64,000 nucleotides of DNA from contig JASBSY010000006.1 in the NCBI GenBank assembly GCA_030148705.1, positions 1-64,000 on the forward strand. The letters run 5' to 3'. Of the stretch, positions 53,167 to 61,216 are shown one piece after another; the stretch's first letter is position 1, and every line of letters starts with the position of its first letter. A model generated the notes under the pieces. The model did not search any database. It was not told the origin of the DNA and worked only from the letters and a program-made list of their open reading frames with translations. The position numbers were made by a program, and so were the translations under genes. Source of the DNA: Pukyongia sp. Lineage in GTDB: Bacteria > Bacteroidota > Bacteroidia > Flavobacteriales > Flavobacteriaceae.

Positions 53167-53502
53167 TTATTGCTCATCTTTATATTTTTCCAGTTCTTCC
53201 TTATCGCGTTCCATGAATTCACGGATCTTCCGTTCCTCCCACTTTTTAAACAGCCCCGATTTGAATTTAAAGACATACAGGCCGTGAAACAATACCCCAA
53301 TACCCCAGAAGAAGGGCGTGGTAAAATGGGCCCAATCCGGCATATACAGGCCAAAGTTTCCTTTGAATATCCCCATGGCTGCCAGCAACAGGAAGATATT
53401 CACCAGTATATAGATAATAAGGTGAGTGTAAAAACCTTTAATTTCCTCGACCCGTTTTTTGGCCTGTTCAAACTTCTTCTTTTCGTTATCGGAAATTTTC
53501 AT
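53167..53502 (-). CDS. 2TM-domain protein, copy 1
   Basis: 111 residues: charged N-terminal helix with KKFEQAKKRVEEIKGFYTHL, first membrane helix (about 26-46), a short loop, second helix (about 62-78, FFWGIGVLFHGLYVF) and a basic/acidic tail with WEERKIREFMERDK. This is the flavobacterial 2TM domain. Both conserved histidines (FYTH and FHG) are present. Its first codons overlap the stop of copy 2 by 4 bp. Function unknown; the location in a kinase/regulator operon suggests a role in signalling. Confidence 0.9.
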   Translation of the reverse strand: MKISDNEKKKFEQAKKRVEEIKGFYTHLIIYILVNIFLLLAAMGIFKGNFGLYMPDWAHFTTPFFWGIGVLFHGLYVFKFKSGLFKKWEERKIREFMERDKEELEKYKDEQ

Positions 53503-53840
53503 AGCAGATCGTTTATGTCTTTATTCTGTTGGTTCATGTACTCACGTATCTTGCGGTCTTCCCATCGCTTAATAAAGCCAAAGTTAAACCTATAGACATA
53601 CAAACCGTGTAGTACAAGTGCGATACCCCAAATTACAAACGTACCCCATACATTCCAGTCGAGCCATCGCTCAAACTGAGGGTCGAAGGAGTCTATTTTA
53701 AAAAGTGAGAGGAAATTTGCACGGATGAGTAAAATAATGAGGTTGATTATGATAAATGTCTTGAGATGGGAGTGAAACCCTTTGATAGCATCCACCTTCT
53801 TTTTTGCGCGTTCGTACTTTTCTCTATCGAATGATTCCAT
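53499..53840 (-). CDS. 2TM-domain protein, copy 2
   Basis: 113 residues with the same plan: YERAKKKVDAIKGFHSHLKT, first helix about 27-45, second helix about 67-85 (VWGTFVIWGIALVLHGLYVY) and tail WEDRKIREYMNQQ. It has the longest loop between the helices of the set. Both conserved histidines are present (HSH and LHG). It starts 10 nt after copy 3 ends. Confidence 0.9.
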   Translation of the reverse strand: MESFDREKYERAKKKVDAIKGFHSHLKTFIIINLIILLIRANFLSLFKIDSFDPQFERWLDWNVWGTFVIWGIALVLHGLYVYRFNFGFIKRWEDRKIREYMNQQNKDINDLL

Positions 53841-53850
53841 TGTTTTGCCT

Positions 53851-54156
53851 TTATTTCCACGTATTGGTTTTGTTATCTTCTTCCTCCATAAATTTCTTTA
53901 ATTGACGTTCTTCCCAGTCGCTGCTCAGGAAAGGGTTCCATCTGAAGGCCTTGGCCGCCTGAAAGAGCAACCCGATTCCCCAGCCGAAGGCAGCCCATAA
54001 AAACCACATATATCGCCACTGGTTGGTGTAGTAATTAAGAATTGCCAGGAAGCCTATGAACAATACATAAAAAATAAGCCCTGTATAGAATTTCTTAACC
54101 TGCTCTACGCGTTCTTTGGCTTTCAGATACCTGTTTTCTCTTTCGTTTAAGTCCAT
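53851..54156 (-). CDS. 2TM-domain protein, copy 3 (histidines lost)
   Basis: 101 residues: RYLKAKERVEQVKKFYTGLI, two helices (about 24-42 and 52-68, AFGWGIGLLFQAAKAF) and the tail WEERQLKKFMEEED. The two histidines shared by the other four copies are Gly (FYTG) and Gln (LFQAA) here, while the WEER tail and NPF motif (RWNPFLSSDW) are kept. It follows copy 4 by 13 nt. This copy may have a modified role; see findings. Confidence 0.9.
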   Translation of the reverse strand: MDLNERENRYLKAKERVEQVKKFYTGLIFYVLFIGFLAILNYYTNQWRYMWFLWAAFGWGIGLLFQAAKAFRWNPFLSSDWEERQLKKFMEEEDNKTNTWK

Positions 54157-54169
54157 AACTTTGATATGT

Positions 54170-54466
54170 TTAGAATGAGTTCAATTGGTCCTTATCAATG
54201 AATTCCTTGATCTTACGCTCTTCCCAACGCCTTCCGAAGAAAGGATTCCACTCGAATACTTCCGAAGCATGCCCCGCTACTCCAAGTCCCCATCCTAAAA
54301 TTGGAAAAAGTGCCCAGGGAAAACCCCCGCTTTTAATATTCAGATAAATAAATACCGGGATAAAAATCAGGTAAATTACAAAATGCGTGTAAAATCCTTT
54401 AAGTCTTTCAACTTTAGCCCTTGCTTTTTCAAGGCGAGAATATTGGTAGTCTGATTCTGGTTTCAT
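54170..54466 (-). CDS. 2TM-domain protein, copy 4
   Basis: 98 residues: RLEKARAKVERLKGFYTHFV, helices about 26-44 and 51-68 (PILGWGLGVAGHASEVF), then FEWNPFFGRRWEERKIKEFI. It is the free-standing copy most similar to the domain fused to the kinase (shared SGGFPWALFP/SSGFPWAIFP loop and NPFFG.RWEE tail), which suggests that one arose from the other. It is the first 2TM gene after the kinase, 104 nt downstream; that gap holds no gene. Confidence 0.9.
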   Translation of the reverse strand: MKPESDYQYSRLEKARAKVERLKGFYTHFVIYLIFIPVFIYLNIKSGGFPWALFPILGWGLGVAGHASEVFEWNPFFGRRWEERKIKEFIDKDQLNSF

Positions 54467-54570
54467 AATGCTCTTTTTAAAATTATAGTATAAAATTACG
54501 AGCTGTGATTCCTTCAGGAAAAAAAAACAGACTGAACTGTAAAAAGTATTGCCCGAATTGTAATCCGGGG

Positions 54571-55896
54571 TTAATCTTCGTTCATATACTTCCGAATCTG
54601 CTCCTCTTCCCAGCGCTTTCCAAAGAAGGGATTCCAGTTGAACACCTCAGCCGCATGGCCGAATACACCCAGTCCCCAGCCACCAATAGGAAAGATGGCC
54701 CATGGAAAACCGCTGCTGATAATATTCAACCAAATAAATACTGGTACCATAAACAAATAAATGCTAAAGTGAACATAAAAACCCTTTAATTCCTCTACCT
54801 TCTTTTTAGCTCTTTCATATCGCTTTCCACTAATGTAAGTATCCTGGTTTTTCAGAGTCATAGTCGCCCTGGTAAGCATGGGAATTGCAACTTCAAACTC
54901 TGTAGGCGACTTGGAAATGGTTACGGACCTGTCGGTTAACAAACTGTACCGCTGGCGAATATTCTGCAGTCCAACTCCACTGCTCTCCTTTACAACGTTC
55001 TTAGGCTGAACGTTGTTCTTTATGATAAGACATCCATCCCGCTCGAAGATTTCGATATGCAGTTTCCTGCCCGGGGTAACCTGGTTGTGTTTAACCGCAT
55101 TTTCCAGCAGTAACTGCAAGCTGAGCGGCACCACCTTTGCTTCGGGATTACTTATGGTGTCCGGTACGGTAAACACTATACTGTCCTCAAATCGCATATC
55201 GATAAGAGACATATAAAGTTTGGCGAACTTCAATTCCTCCTCCACAGTAATTAAGTCTTTATTCTTCTGTTCGAGTACGTAGCGGTACACTTTCGACAGC
55301 GAGGTGGTAAAGCGGGTTGCAGCTTCCGGGTTTTCTTCGATAAGGCTGGTAAGTACATTCAGGCTGTTAAAAAGGAAGTGAGGATCCAGCTGATTTTTAA
55401 GGGCATCGAACTGGGCAGAGGCCGATCGGGCGATGAATTTCTGTTCCTTTACTTTAGACTCCTGCCGGTGGCGATAATAATAGATCGCATAAAAAAGTGA
55501 GATCATTATCATCGAAATGATGAATCCCACATAATAATAATCGTATTGTTCTTCCGAAATAAACTGAAAAAACGCTTTCCCTTCAATTATGACCTCGGTA
55601 ATTATGCGTACAAAAAACAGGCCTATAAGGGTAACCAGCATCCCTCCCAAAATCGCTTTAATCAGATTTTTTTGCTTAAAGATGTCCGTTCTATACCGCC
55701 TCACCAAATAGGTGATTAATGCAGCATTGACCATGTACAGGACTATGGTATAAATCTGATTGTAAAAAAAAGCCGTAAGTAGTTCGCTTCCTGTTAGATC
55801 AAAATTGCCAACAAAAAACTGTATCAGGCCTAAAACAATAAATATTACGACCCCTGCAAAAAATGCTCTCCCTAGCTCTTTAAATACTCTAATCAT
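54571..55896 (-). CDS. LytS-type sensor kinase with fused 2TM domain
   Basis: 441 residues. Four membrane helices at the N-terminus (about 10-150), then the LytS-type core: phosphoacceptor LKNQLDPHFLFNSLNVLTSL, N-box LQLLLENAVKHNQ and G box SSGVGLQNIRQRYSLL; the usual D-x-G-x-G box reads as KNNVQPK, as in many LytS kinases. A 2TM domain is attached at the C-terminus (about 350-441, YERAKKKVEELKGFYVHFSI ... GWGLGVFGHAAEVF ... RWEEEQIRKYM). The fusion ties the free 2TM proteins to this pathway. Its start overlaps the stop of the upstream gene by one base. Confidence 0.93.
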   Translation of the reverse strand: MIRVFKELGRAFFAGVVIFIVLGLIQFFVGNFDLTGSELLTAFFYNQIYTIVLYMVNAALITYLVRRYRTDIFKQKNLIKAILGGMLVTLIGLFFVRIITEVIIEGKAFFQFISEEQYDYYYVGFIISMIMISLFYAIYYYRHRQESKVKEQKFIARSASAQFDALKNQLDPHFLFNSLNVLTSLIEENPEAATRFTTSLSKVYRYVLEQKNKDLITVEEELKFAKLYMSLIDMRFEDSIVFTVPDTISNPEAKVVPLSLQLLLENAVKHNQVTPGRKLHIEIFERDGCLIIKNNVQPKNVVKESSGVGLQNIRQRYSLLTDRSVTISKSPTEFEVAIPMLTRATMTLKNQDTYISGKRYERAKKKVEELKGFYVHFSIYLFMVPVFIWLNIISSGFPWAIFPIGGWGLGVFGHAAEVFNWNPFFGKRWEEEQIRKYMNED

Positions 55897-56522
55897 TAAT
55901 TACCACAATTTTCCTGGAGTACCTGTGCCGCGTATTCACCTCCTCCCCGAGGATGAAACTCACCGGCTGGCACTTCCGATTCGAATAATGCAATGGCTTT
56001 CTCAATGTCGGCACAATATTTATCGGTTGGTTGGCCGAAAAATCTCGCCGTACCTATATCCCATTGAGCCTTCCCCAGGACTACCCTTGGGTTTTCAGGA
56101 GCAAGTACGCTGGCCTGCTGGTACAATTCAGCGATCTTGGGCGAATACTTCATCCCGTATTGTTGTCCGTCGTAGACCACCCAGGCGGTGAGTAACTGGG
56201 CTTCGAGTACCAGTATTTCGGGATTGTCTTTAGTTAAGGACTTGGCGTCATTCAGAAAATCGCGGGCCTTGTTCATCTGTGCTATCATCTTTTCTTTATC
56301 GCTTTCTCCAAAACTATTGAACACATTTATTTGCGCCACATAAAAAGGTGGCAGCCAGTTCTCCGGTTCGGCCTGGGCTATACGTTCAAACAGATTGGCA
56401 GCTTCCCAGGGCTTGTCCGCCCCCCAAAGTTCGAAGGCCTTTTCCATGCCTTGCTGATATTTTGACTGTGCGAAGGTCCCTGTCGAGATCAAAACAACGC
56501 ATACTAATAGTAGTTTTTTCAT
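55896..56522 (-). CDS. Secreted TPR-like protein, first gene of the 2TM operon
   Basis: 208 residues from the ATG at 56522; an earlier in-frame ATG at 56561 would spoil the signal peptide MKKLLLVCVVLISTGTFAQ. The rest is helical with TPR-like repeats (GMEKAFELWGADKPWEAANLFERIAQ, KIAELYQQASVLAPENPRVV) and ends in YAAQVLQENCGN. It is exported, probably periplasmic, and coupled to the kinase gene (TAATG). It may be the sensing or accessory protein of the kinase, but this is inference. Confidence 0.85.
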   Translation of the reverse strand: MKKLLLVCVVLISTGTFAQSKYQQGMEKAFELWGADKPWEAANLFERIAQAEPENWLPPFYVAQINVFNSFGESDKEKMIAQMNKARDFLNDAKSLTKDNPEILVLEAQLLTAWVVYDGQQYGMKYSPKIAELYQQASVLAPENPRVVLGKAQWDIGTARFFGQPTDKYCADIEKAIALFESEVPAGEFHPRGGGEYAAQVLQENCGN

Positions 56523-56676
56523 AATTAGGAGTTTTGAAAAAGCAACCAAAATCCCAAACATATAGCGGAAATGCTAACTATTGTAAGATACTTGATCGAT
56601 TTGTTACGGTTTAAAATTTTAAGGATTATTCCAAGCATTGATGTATAATTTCCAGTTACTAAACTAAAGTTTTTAA

Positions 56677-57090
56677 TTATAATCGGATCGTCAGTTTCCT
56701 AGATTCGCCTCCCTTCAATTCGAATTTTGCATCTTCCCACTTGGGCGGACCAAAATATCCTCTGGCATTGTTCGATATACCATAGGGTTCGGTGGGAAAT
56801 AATCCGGCGAACATATTTAAAGAATTGCTGCCGTCTTGGTCGTGATAACAGGAGATTGCTTAGACCCCGTCTGTAATTCCCGTAAAGGTCACCACGGCCC
56901 TTCCGTCTACAATGTCAGCGCGTTTGGCCAAAATATACTGCTCGAGGAATTTTTCTTCACTATCATACAGGCCCACATGAACCTGTCCGTTGTTATTTTC
57001 GAAGTTGGTCATTGTAACTTCGATGGAGTTCTGTGCCTGCATTACCAGGCCGGTAAGCAACAGCATTAAATAAGAGATAACTACTTGCAT
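56677..57090 (-). pseudogene. DUF2141 protein gene with one in-frame TAA
   Basis: Starting at 57090 the reverse strand encodes a signal peptide (near VMQAQ) and the DUF2141 start (EVTMTNFENNNGQVHVGLYD, ... FTGITDGV), then TAA at 56862-56860. The same frame continues without another stop to 56677: AISCYHDQDGSNSLNM, then EPYGISNNARGYFGPPKW and FELKGGESRKLTIRL, all expected in this family. Family members read G.YAIS..HD here, so a tyrosine codon (TAT or TAC) has become TAA. As written, only 76 residues would be made. DUF2141 genes often sit by TonB-dependent receptors, as here. Confidence 0.85.
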
Positions 57091-57208
57091 GAGATTGTGT
57101 TTTTAGATTATTCAAATGTCCCTCGATTGGCAGACACTTTAAAAGTTTTTCGGTTGAACTGTTGAATTACTGTCCTGAACTGTGAAAATAAAAACAGACC
57201 GTGATGAC

Positions 57209-59383
57209 TTAGAGGTTGTCAAGTTGATTGTCACTACCATCTTTACTGATCGTCCAGAAGAAGCCCACAAAAAAGAACTGGTCGGCCGCAGGTCGTACGG
57301 TCCTGCGGTTAAAATTACCGTTGGCATCGGCCGTACTCGGATACTGATAGCCGTTTATATTTTTTGTACCCAACACATTGTTGACCGAAAAGTAAAGGAT
57401 CTTCTGCTGGGAGATTAAATATGCCCAGTTAAAGCTCAAACTGTTATATGCCTTAGTCTTTTCCTGAAGAAACCCGGGAACATTTGGGTTGGTGTATGTA
57501 CGTCCGCTGGCGAACTGGTGGCTGAAGCCAATCTGACTCTTCCAATCGTTAATCCACCATTTTACCACCGTAGAGAGATTGTGTTTATTCGCGAAGGAAG
57601 GTGTTGCGGCCACAGGATAATTCCGGTACATCCGTTCTGTATCCAAGAACGAATAACTTATCCAGTAATCTACGTTTTTAATGGTGTTATTATCGCGCCA
57701 AAAGAGGTCAAAACCCCGGGCATAACCATCGCCGTTGTTCTGAATTACGGAGTTGGTAACAGGAAATTCTGTATCGTAAGTGACTAGCTTATCATAGGTT
57801 TTCCGATATGCCTCTGCCCGCAGTATCCTATTGTTGGCAACGTATTGGTAATTCAGAATATAGTGTTGGGTATGTTGCGCCTCAAGGTTCCGTTCAAACT
57901 TCAATACATCATTAAAGGGCTGCTGATAGAAATCGCCGTAGGCCACAGACAGCTGACTGTTCTTTCCGGTCTTATAAGCCACTGAAGATCGTGGTGAGAG
58001 GGTGTATTGATCGAATAAGTCGCTGTATTCTCCTCTTAAACCAAGCTTTAGGGCAAATTTCCTGCTGAAGATAATATCCGATTCTGCGAAGACTGCTGAA
58101 AGATTGTTGTTAAAACCGTAGTTGTCGGAAAATTCGGGGTTTCGAAAATCTTCGGTAAAATCGGTGATAAATTGCTCTGCTCCGAAGCTTAATTTAAACC
58201 GGTTACTGAAACGCTTTCTGAGCTTAACTTTCAAATGGGCCGAATTTTCCCGGTTCTCGATATTATTATCCAGGAATAAAATATCGTTTTTGGAAATTGT
58301 AAAGCTCCCCCCCGCATCCAGTTTCCAGCTATCGTTTATATCTGTGCTGTAGCTGGTGTTGGTGTAAAAATTGTAATTCTTCAATTGGAAATCCAGGCCC
58401 TCCGGCAAATCGATATCTTCCTGGGTAAGTTTAAAGTTCGTACTGTCGAAAGCCGCATATACTTTTAAAAGTCCACCTTTAAGTTGCTGCCGATAAACAG
58501 CTTCTCCCGCAACAGCTTCAAAAGGTTTATCCCAGTCGTTCCTGTCGGGGAAAATCGCAATGTAGGGAGCCAAGTTGATATAAGAGGTGTTAAAACTCAA
58601 AGAACTCTTTTCCCATTTCTGGGTATTACCTATACCCCCACCCACAGTCATAACCGCCACGTCTGTCTTTTCCTGGTCCGGTTCGTCCACAGTGTTCAGA
58701 AGTAGTACCGAAGAGAGTGCCTGGCCGTATTCGGCAGAATAGCCTCCAGTGGAAAAAGTTATTCCGTCGAAGAGGAATGGACTGTAACGCCCCCGGGTAG
58801 GAATGTTGTTTGTTGTGGGAGAATAAGGTGTGAATACGCGTATCCCGTCGATAAAGATCTGGGTTTCCCCGGCGTCTCCTCCCCTTACGAACAAGCGTCC
58901 GTCTTCGGCAACCGTTGTCGTTCCCGGAAGGGTTTGCAATGCACCCACAAAATCCCCGAGAGCACTTGCCGTGGTCACCACATCCAGCGGTTTTAGCACC
59001 GAAACCTTGCTGTTATCGCTGGCTTCCAGGGTTCCCGCCGAAATTACTACGGTGTCGAGCGAGTTCACATCTTCACGAAGTGCAATTTTCAAGTTTTTCA
59101 TTTGGGAAACATCGGCTGCCATCATAAACGGCTCGTAGGAAACATAAGAGATCACCAGGGTTTGCACCCCTTCTTCTTCAGTTACAAATGAAAATGCCCC
59201 GCTGGCATCGGTAGAAGCCCCGTCGTAAGTTCCGTCAAGATAAATATTCGCCCCTTCAATGGGTGTTCCGTTCTTTGCGGTAACTATACCCGAGATTGTT
59301 GTTTGCGCGCCAACCCAGGCTGTAGCAAGCAGCGTGAATAAGTTTACAAGGATGCTTTTTAACGGTGACTGAATCAGGATCAT
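57209..59383 (-). CDS. TonB-dependent receptor with carboxypeptidase-like N-domain
   Basis: 724 residues from the ATG at 59383, which gives a signal peptide ending near WVGAQ; an in-frame ATG 32 codons earlier is not credible. A CarboxypepD_reg-like domain (about 28-112, ISGIVTAKNGTPIEGANIYL) leads to a plug domain (GDFVGALQTLPGTTTVAEDG, RLFVRGGDAGETQIFIDG) and a beta-barrel with repeated strands, ending WTISKDGSDNQLDNL. It imports a substrate across the outer membrane with TonB energy. There is no SusD partner, so it is not a glycan-utilisation pair; the ligand is unknown. The barrel end is not the usual aromatic-terminal residue. Confidence 0.93.
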   Translation of the reverse strand: MILIQSPLKSILVNLFTLLATAWVGAQTTISGIVTAKNGTPIEGANIYLDGTYDGASTDASGAFSFVTEEEGVQTLVISYVSYEPFMMAADVSQMKNLKIALREDVNSLDTVVISAGTLEASDNSKVSVLKPLDVVTTASALGDFVGALQTLPGTTTVAEDGRLFVRGGDAGETQIFIDGIRVFTPYSPTTNNIPTRGRYSPFLFDGITFSTGGYSAEYGQALSSVLLLNTVDEPDQEKTDVAVMTVGGGIGNTQKWEKSSLSFNTSYINLAPYIAIFPDRNDWDKPFEAVAGEAVYRQQLKGGLLKVYAAFDSTNFKLTQEDIDLPEGLDFQLKNYNFYTNTSYSTDINDSWKLDAGGSFTISKNDILFLDNNIENRENSAHLKVKLRKRFSNRFKLSFGAEQFITDFTEDFRNPEFSDNYGFNNNLSAVFAESDIIFSRKFALKLGLRGEYSDLFDQYTLSPRSSVAYKTGKNSQLSVAYGDFYQQPFNDVLKFERNLEAQHTQHYILNYQYVANNRILRAEAYRKTYDKLVTYDTEFPVTNSVIQNNGDGYARGFDLFWRDNNTIKNVDYWISYSFLDTERMYRNYPVAATPSFANKHNLSTVVKWWINDWKSQIGFSHQFASGRTYTNPNVPGFLQEKTKAYNSLSFNWAYLISQQKILYFSVNNVLGTKNINGYQYPSTADANGNFNRRTVRPAADQFFFVGFFWTISKDGSDNQLDNL

Positions 59384-59536
59384 TAGTTGTATGGTGTTTT
59401 TGATTTCGACTTCAAAAATGACACTTTTTGTGAGAGCGTTTACAGAATTCTGTCTCAAATGTTGGATTTTATATCTCAATTGTTAATGGCATGAATTGAT
59501 TTGAAAAAGCCGTATATTTAAAAAAAGATAATTCTC

Positions 59537-60544
59537 ATGAAACGATTTTACACACTGCTTTTTACGATTATAATTTGTGGTTGGGCGTACAGCCAGGACA
59601 CATTTTCCATCATTGCCGTCGATCCGGCTACCGGAGAAGTAGGGTCAGCAGGGGCATCCTGCGTCACGGGGGTTGGTCCAATGGGTATAATCGATATAAT
59701 CACCGACATCATTCCCGGTCGGGGTGGGGTGAATTCACAGGCCTATGTTTGTATTCCTAACGTGAATCTACAAAATGCCATGATCCGAATGGAAGCCGGT
59801 GACGATCCATCCATGATCATAGACTGGTTGATAAACAATGATGCCTGCAGTTCCCAGAATTTCGATCCCGCATTTCGCCAGTACGGAATTGCGGACCTGG
59901 ATGGAACAATGAACCCGCGAACAGCCGGTTTCACAGGAAATATGTGTGATGATTACAAGGAGGACCGCCAGGGTGCTACCTACAGTATCCAGGGCAATAT
60001 TCTCCTAAACCAGTCGGTAATTGATAATATGGAGGACAACTTCAATAATACTGCCGGCACCCTGGCTGATAAACTAATGGCAGCCCTGCAAGGAGCGAAT
60101 TTCCCCGGCGCCGATCAACGTTGTCTGGCTGCAGGCACTTCCTCAACAACAGCATATTTACTGGTATATAAAGCAGATGACGAACCCAACGATCCATGGT
60201 TAAGGCTTAATGTGGGCCAGCAGTCCCCCGGGGTGGAACCTATCGATCTGCTTCAAACCATGTACGATGATTTCCTCACGACAGGCGATTTCGACCCGTT
60301 TCCGGGGTTGAAATTATATCCCAACCCCGTAACCGATACGCTAATGTTGTCCTTCAACACTGAAACGAATATTGAAACAATGGAGATCTTCGATATCTAT
60401 GGTAAATTAGTGCTGACTCAAAAAGCCGATCAAACCGGCGGAAACTCCATTCAGCTGAAGGTTAACACACTTACAGGCGGCCTGTATTTCTTAAAGGTTT
60501 CTAAAGGGAATATGGAAACTACCCTGAAGTTTGTAAAGCAGTAG
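59537..60544 (+). CDS. DUF1028 protein with T9SS sorting domain
   Basis: 335 residues. Signal peptide (cleavage near WAYSQ), then a DUF1028 domain (about 21-235): TFSIIAVDPATGEVGSAGAS, GRGGVNSQAYV and TYSIQGNILLN. DUF1028 has an Ntn-hydrolase-like fold and is sometimes listed as a putative peptidase, without proof. The C-terminus is a type A T9SS sorting domain (LYPNPVTDTLMLS ... GGLYFLKVSKGN ... LKFVKQ), so the domain acts outside the cell. Divergent from the TonB receptor gene. Confidence 0.9.
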   Translation: MKRFYTLLFTIIICGWAYSQDTFSIIAVDPATGEVGSAGASCVTGVGPMGIIDIITDIIPGRGGVNSQAYVCIPNVNLQNAMIRMEAGDDPSMIIDWLINNDACSSQNFDPAFRQYGIADLDGTMNPRTAGFTGNMCDDYKEDRQGATYSIQGNILLNQSVIDNMEDNFNNTAGTLADKLMAALQGANFPGADQRCLAAGTSSTTAYLLVYKADDEPNDPWLRLNVGQQSPGVEPIDLLQTMYDDFLTTGDFDPFPGLKLYPNPVTDTLMLSFNTETNIETMEIFDIYGKLVLTQKADQTGGNSIQLKVNTLTGGLYFLKVSKGNMETTLKFVKQ

Positions 60545-60617
60545 CAATTTTATCATTTTAATAGGACTTTTTTACCAATTAAGCCTTTAAATTTGGCTCG
60601 GATTAAGATCAGCAGTT

Positions 60618-61214
60618 ATGAAGGATACTGAAAAAGTTTCAGCCTATATCGAGAAGCATGATAAATGGACCGCACAGCTCGGGCAGTTGCGAAACGTATT
60701 TCAACGTACCGAGCTTGTTGAAGAAGTAAAATGGGGTAGCCCCACTTATACCCTCAACGGTAAGTTGGTAGCCGGGATGGCAGCCTTTAAGAACCACTAT
60801 GCGATATGGTTTCACCAGGGCGTGTTTCTCAAAGACAGGCAGAATAAACTGTTAAATGCCCAGGAAGGAGTTACCAAAGCACTGCGACAGTGGCGGTTTG
60901 ATGAAAACGACACCATAGACGAGGATTTGGTATTGGAATATATTCAGGAATCCATAGAGAATACCCTTGCCGGAAAAGAGTTAAAACCTCAAAGAAAAAC
61001 AGGAGTAAGTATTCCCGAGTTGCTAACCACTACATTTAAAGAAGATGCCGAACTGCACAAAGCCTTCAAAAAGCTCACCCCGGGAAAGCAGCGGGAATAT
61101 TCCGAATATATCGAATCGGCTAAACGAGTGGACACCAAGTTGCGACGTCTCGAAAAGATCCTGCCCATGATCAAGTCCGGACAGGGCCTGCACGATAAGT
61201 ATAAGAACTGTTAA
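60618..61214 (+). CDS. DUF1801/YdeI-family protein
   Basis: 198 residues, cytoplasmic. The N-terminal half is a DUF1801-like domain (VEEVKWGSPTYTLNGKLVAG, YAIWFHQGVFLKD) and the C-terminal half a YdeI-type helical region (FKKLTPGKQREYSEYIESAK, RLEKILPMIKSGQGL). Some members are linked to stress or bacteriocin resistance, but the activity is unknown. The next gene, a nucleotide cyclase, begins 2 nt after its stop, so both are probably co-transcribed. Confidence 0.88.
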   Translation: MKDTEKVSAYIEKHDKWTAQLGQLRNVFQRTELVEEVKWGSPTYTLNGKLVAGMAAFKNHYAIWFHQGVFLKDRQNKLLNAQEGVTKALRQWRFDENDTIDEDLVLEYIQESIENTLAGKELKPQRKTGVSIPELLTTTFKEDAELHKAFKKLTPGKQREYSEYIESAKRVDTKLRRLEKILPMIKSGQGLHDKYKNC

Positions 61215-61216
61215 TC

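Noticed and set aside
56860-56862. Recoding (selenocysteine or pyrrolysine) at the stop in the DUF2141 gene
   Set aside because: The codon is TAA, not TGA or TAG, and no special structure follows; mutation or error is simpler.
57209-59383. TonB receptor as a SusC of a glycan-utilisation locus
   Set aside because: No SusD-like gene or glycoside hydrolases next to it; the neighbour is a DUF2141 gene.
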